This document shows positions 22,004 to 23,746 of a DNA stretch of 23,746 bases, one piece after another (the first letter of the stretch is position 1; each line of letters begins with the position of its first letter). The notes beneath the pieces were generated by a model, which had not been told where the DNA came from, made no database searches, and saw only the letters and a list, made by a program, of their open reading frames with translations. The translations under genes were made by a program, and so were the position numbers. The stretch is from G020344215 sp039586575 (lineage in GTDB: Bacteria; Gemmatimonadota; Gemmatimonadetes; Palauibacterales; KS3-K002), in the NCBI GenBank assembly GCA_039586575.1, contig JBDHKD010000040.1:1-23746 (forward strand), given 5' to 3'.

Positions 22004-22594
22004 CTAGCAACCGCCGGAGATCAGGCAAAGTAGCTCGTCTTGCGGGACCGTGGCCACGAATGGCACAGCGAACGTGCCGTCGTCGACCGTCAGGGTCCGA
22101 TTTCCCGTGCCACCCTCGTCGCGGGCGACGAATCGGAAGGTGCCGCTGATGCGGTCCTCGCCGATCTCGTCGATCGTCGCGCTGCCCGACACGATCTCGA
22201 AGTAATCCTCGTATCCGCCGCCATCGTACCCGAAGATCACCCGTCCGTGGCAGGCGGCGTTGGGCTCGCACGGCGTGAAGCTGCCGGTGCGTAGCGGGGC
22301 GAGCTGCAGAACGAAAAGGTCACCCTTCGGCTGCTCGGTGGCCCGGAACGCGGATACGATCAGGCCACCCAGCGAGTCGGGCTCGGTGGATATCGCCCAG
22401 CTGCCGAACTCCGGCTGCCCCTCGAGGGTAGTAGGTAAGCCGGCGGCGGCGTAGCCGCCTGTCGTGTCGCCGTCGAACGTGAAGCTCACGCCGGCCAGCG
22501 AATTGGGAGTCAGCAGATCGACGTCATCACACCCGGCGAGGAAGGCGAGGCCGGCGACCAGACCGGCGAACGCCAAGACAGCAACGCGCTTCAT
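22004..22594 (-). CDS. Lipoprotein of unknown function
   Basis: A 196-residue lipoprotein: MKRVAVLAFAGLVAGLAFLAGC gives lipobox LAGC with C22. The mature protein is strand-rich, with Asp/Gly/Thr-rich stretches and four more cysteines (CEPNAAC and a C-terminal LCLISGGC), which suggests disulfides. The ATG at 22594 follows AGGAGG. The order 'GSWAIST', 'GDLFVLQLAPLRTGSF', 'GTFRFVA' hints at a beta-sandwich, but I recognise no family. It is convergent with the TlpA-like gene. Confidence 0.8.
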   Translation of the reverse strand: MKRVAVLAFAGLVAGLAFLAGCDDVDLLTPNSLAGVSFTFDGDTTGGYAAAGLPTTLEGQPEFGSWAISTEPDSLGGLIVSAFRATEQPKGDLFVLQLAPLRTGSFTPCEPNAACHGRVIFGYDGGGYEDYFEIVSGSATIDEIGEDRISGTFRFVARDEGGTGNRTLTVDDGTFAVPFVATVPQDELLCLISGGC

Positions 22595-22756
22595 GAAACC
22601 TCCTGTGGAACAACCTACCCCCGTCTGCGAGCGGGCCGATTACGGAAAACGGTTCTTGCAAGGCGTGTGCCCGCCGAGCGAGGGACGGAGCCCTGGGCTT
22701 TGCGTTGCGTGGCGCCATTTTTCCTGTCCTGCGCCGGGCGCCGCAAGCGGTCGACC

Positions 22757-22768
22757 TCAACTAGTTGA
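22757..22768. promoter_or_regulatory. Perfect 12-bp palindrome in a divergent intergenic region
   Basis: TCAACTAGTTGA is fully palindromic and lies between two divergent lipoprotein genes (gap 22595-22828). It could be an operator. Its half TAGTTGA resembles the arm of the arsM dyad, which may be chance. No other structure is clear in the gap. Confidence 0.3.
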
Positions 22769-22828
22769 AGGGGCGATTTGGAAATCCGAACTTTCGCGCC
22801 ACCGCGGCAGCGACCATCTTATATGGCG

Positions 22829-23272
22829 ATGAGAACTCGATCGCTGGCCGCGACAGTCCTCGCGGTCGTTCTTCTCTCTGCTTGCGCCGACGAGAAGGCC
22901 GGCAGCGAGCTGGTCGGTCCGCTCGCCGGACCACGAGTCGCCGAGTCGGTCCTCGCGCTAGGGATCTGGGAGGGCGTACCGGTCGGCATCACCGACACCT
23001 TCGTGCCGGGCGAGATCGTGCATCTGTGGGTACGCTGGGAGAAGCTCGAGCCGCCGCACGTCGCCGAGGCGGTCTGGATCAACCCGTCGGACGACATAGT
23101 GGATACTTCCGTGCTCGACATCGACGACGGTCCGGCGGAGCAGATCACGGTCTTCACGCTCGACCTGTCAGGTATGTCGCCGGAGGGTGACTGGGAGGTC
23201 GAGCTCTGGCTGGACGACGAGTTCCACCGCAGCCACCTCTTCTTCGTCTGGTCCAGCCAGCTTCCGAACTAG
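22829..23272 (+). CDS. Small lipoprotein of unknown function
   Basis: From ATG 22829 this is 147 residues: MRTRSLAATVLAVVLLSAC gives a lipobox LSAC with C19. ATG 22823 adds two residues and is equally possible; the frame opened at 22778 adds a non-signal stretch. The mature domain is about 125 residues with a strand-rich pattern: 'IWEGVPVGITDTFVPGEIVHLWVRW', 'ITVFTLDLSG', 'GDWEVELWLDD' and 'HLFFVW'. This resembles the Ig-like lipoprotein domains in which a ligand-binding sandwich ends in W-x-V-x-[LV]-x-x-[DN], but function is unknown. No Shine-Dalgarno is obvious. The stop overlaps that of the convergent gene at 23269. Confidence 0.75.
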   Translation: MRTRSLAATVLAVVLLSACADEKAGSELVGPLAGPRVAESVLALGIWEGVPVGITDTFVPGEIVHLWVRWEKLEPPHVAEAVWINPSDDIVDTSVLDIDDGPAEQITVFTLDLSGMSPEGDWEVELWLDDEFHRSHLFFVWSSQLPN

Positions 23273-23746
23273 AGCCCGAGCGCTTCCGCCATCGTCTCCA
23301 CCAGCCACTCGGCTTCCCGCTTGTCACGCACCGAGCGTCCCGCGTAGAGCTTCTTGCCGTCGGCGCGCGCGATCTGGATGTCGTAGTAGGGACGCTTACC
23401 GGCCTGCATACCGATCTTCAGCACGATGTCATCGATGTCGTCGGCCGCTATCGTGCGACGACGGCCGAAGGGGCCGTAGACGACGCGCGCAGCGCCGCCG
23501 CCAGGAGGCCGAAGCCCGCCCCGCCGAAGACCAAGGCGAAGATCAGTACCAGCCCGGCCTCGCCCCAGTCGCCGGCCATCGCCTCTCTTAGCGCCATGAT
23601 GGCCATGAAGATGCCGGTCTGGCAGAACGGAAGCAGGAAGAGGAGCAACGCCGGGGGGAGCACCCGGGCGAGCCCTGGTTGTGGCGCCGCGATTGGGCCA
23701 TCACGCTGGCGCTGCCGCGCCTCGGCGCTCCGTTCATCTTCCCCGT
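23269..23746 (-). pseudogene. Membrane protein gene, frameshifted, N-terminus beyond the window
   Basis: The right edge enters an open frame (GEDERSAEARQRQRDGP and onward) leading through two hydrophobic segments: LPPALLLFLLPFCQTGIFMA and EAGLVLIFALVFGGAGFGLL. It then runs out of frame and stops at 23448. From about 23485 another frame continues sensibly: VVYGPFGRRRTIAADDIDDI, VLKIGMQAGKRPYYDIQIAR, 'ADGKKLYAGRSVRDKREAEWLVETMAEALGL' (in parts), with a stop at 23269. The net change fits one lost base in the GC-repetitive stretch near 23470-23500. It may be a true mutation or a sequence error. The family is not recognised. Confidence 0.65.

Noticed and set aside
22600..22760. GC-rich intergenic stretch checked for the repeat family
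   Set aside because: No conserved box and no long complementary arms found.

Overview
The window is high-GC bacterial chromosome (roughly two thirds G+C by eye) carrying about 21 genes, two of them broken. The gene content suggests a Gram-negative bacterium from an environmental phylum, with Gemmatimonadota or a relative the best guess. Pointers are a TonB-dependent receptor, several small outer-membrane beta-barrels, many lipoproteins with clear lipoboxes, MacB-like permeases without an adjacent ATPase, a winged-helix/DUF4173 locus and a DnaE2-type polymerase. No rRNA, tRNA, CRISPR array, transposase or phage gene was seen, and the phylum is an inference.

Layout, left to right. 17-1042 (minus): two tandem paralogous outer-membrane barrels, one apparently starting at CTG. 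1193-4696 (plus): a well-formed promoter with an overlapping inverted repeat, an ArsM-type arsenite methyltransferase, a TonB-dependent receptor and a small membrane protein. 4709-5388: a glucose/sorbosone dehydrogenase-like lipoprotein gene that has lost its middle. 5385-6098 (minus): another barrel whose stop codon overlaps that of the pseudogene. 6235-7430 (plus): an ABM-fold protein and a cyclase-family (metal-dependent hydrolase) lipoprotein. 7431-7875: gene-free, holding two related palindromic repeats. 15273 to 7876 (minus): a run of eight genes comprising a membrane protein, winged-helix regulator, DUF4173 protein, small HExxH lipoprotein, atypical SDR, HlyD-type adaptor and two MacB/FtsX permeases. 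15345-19474 (plus): promoter, structured leader with a strong terminator, then dnaE2. 19603-21932 (plus): a DsbD-N-terminal-like domain protein and a large TlpA-like thioredoxin protein, plausibly a periplasmic thiol-redox pair. 22004-23746: two small lipoproteins and a frameshifted membrane-protein gene running off the right edge.

The outstanding feature is dnaE2. Its reading frame is about 1,321 codons, whereas the family is normally about 1,050. The excess lies in three blocks (about residues 105-163, 355-515 and 1021-1086) that match nothing in the polymerase. These blocks contain five copies, in both orientations, of a roughly 100-nt palindromic repeat with two conserved internal boxes and variable but self-complementary outer arms. 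One copy sits inside another. All keep the frame open. Relatives lie in the 7431-7875 intergenic region. This resembles in principle the Rickettsia palindromic elements that insert in-frame into genes, but the sequence family is different and I do not recognise it.

A second candidate is the roughly 85-nt structured RNA between the dnaE2 promoter and its start codon. It has a 13-bp stem with a C-rich, anti-Shine-Dalgarno-like loop, followed at once by a C(UUCG)G terminator with six U. It could be a small RNA or an attenuator controlling this error-prone polymerase.
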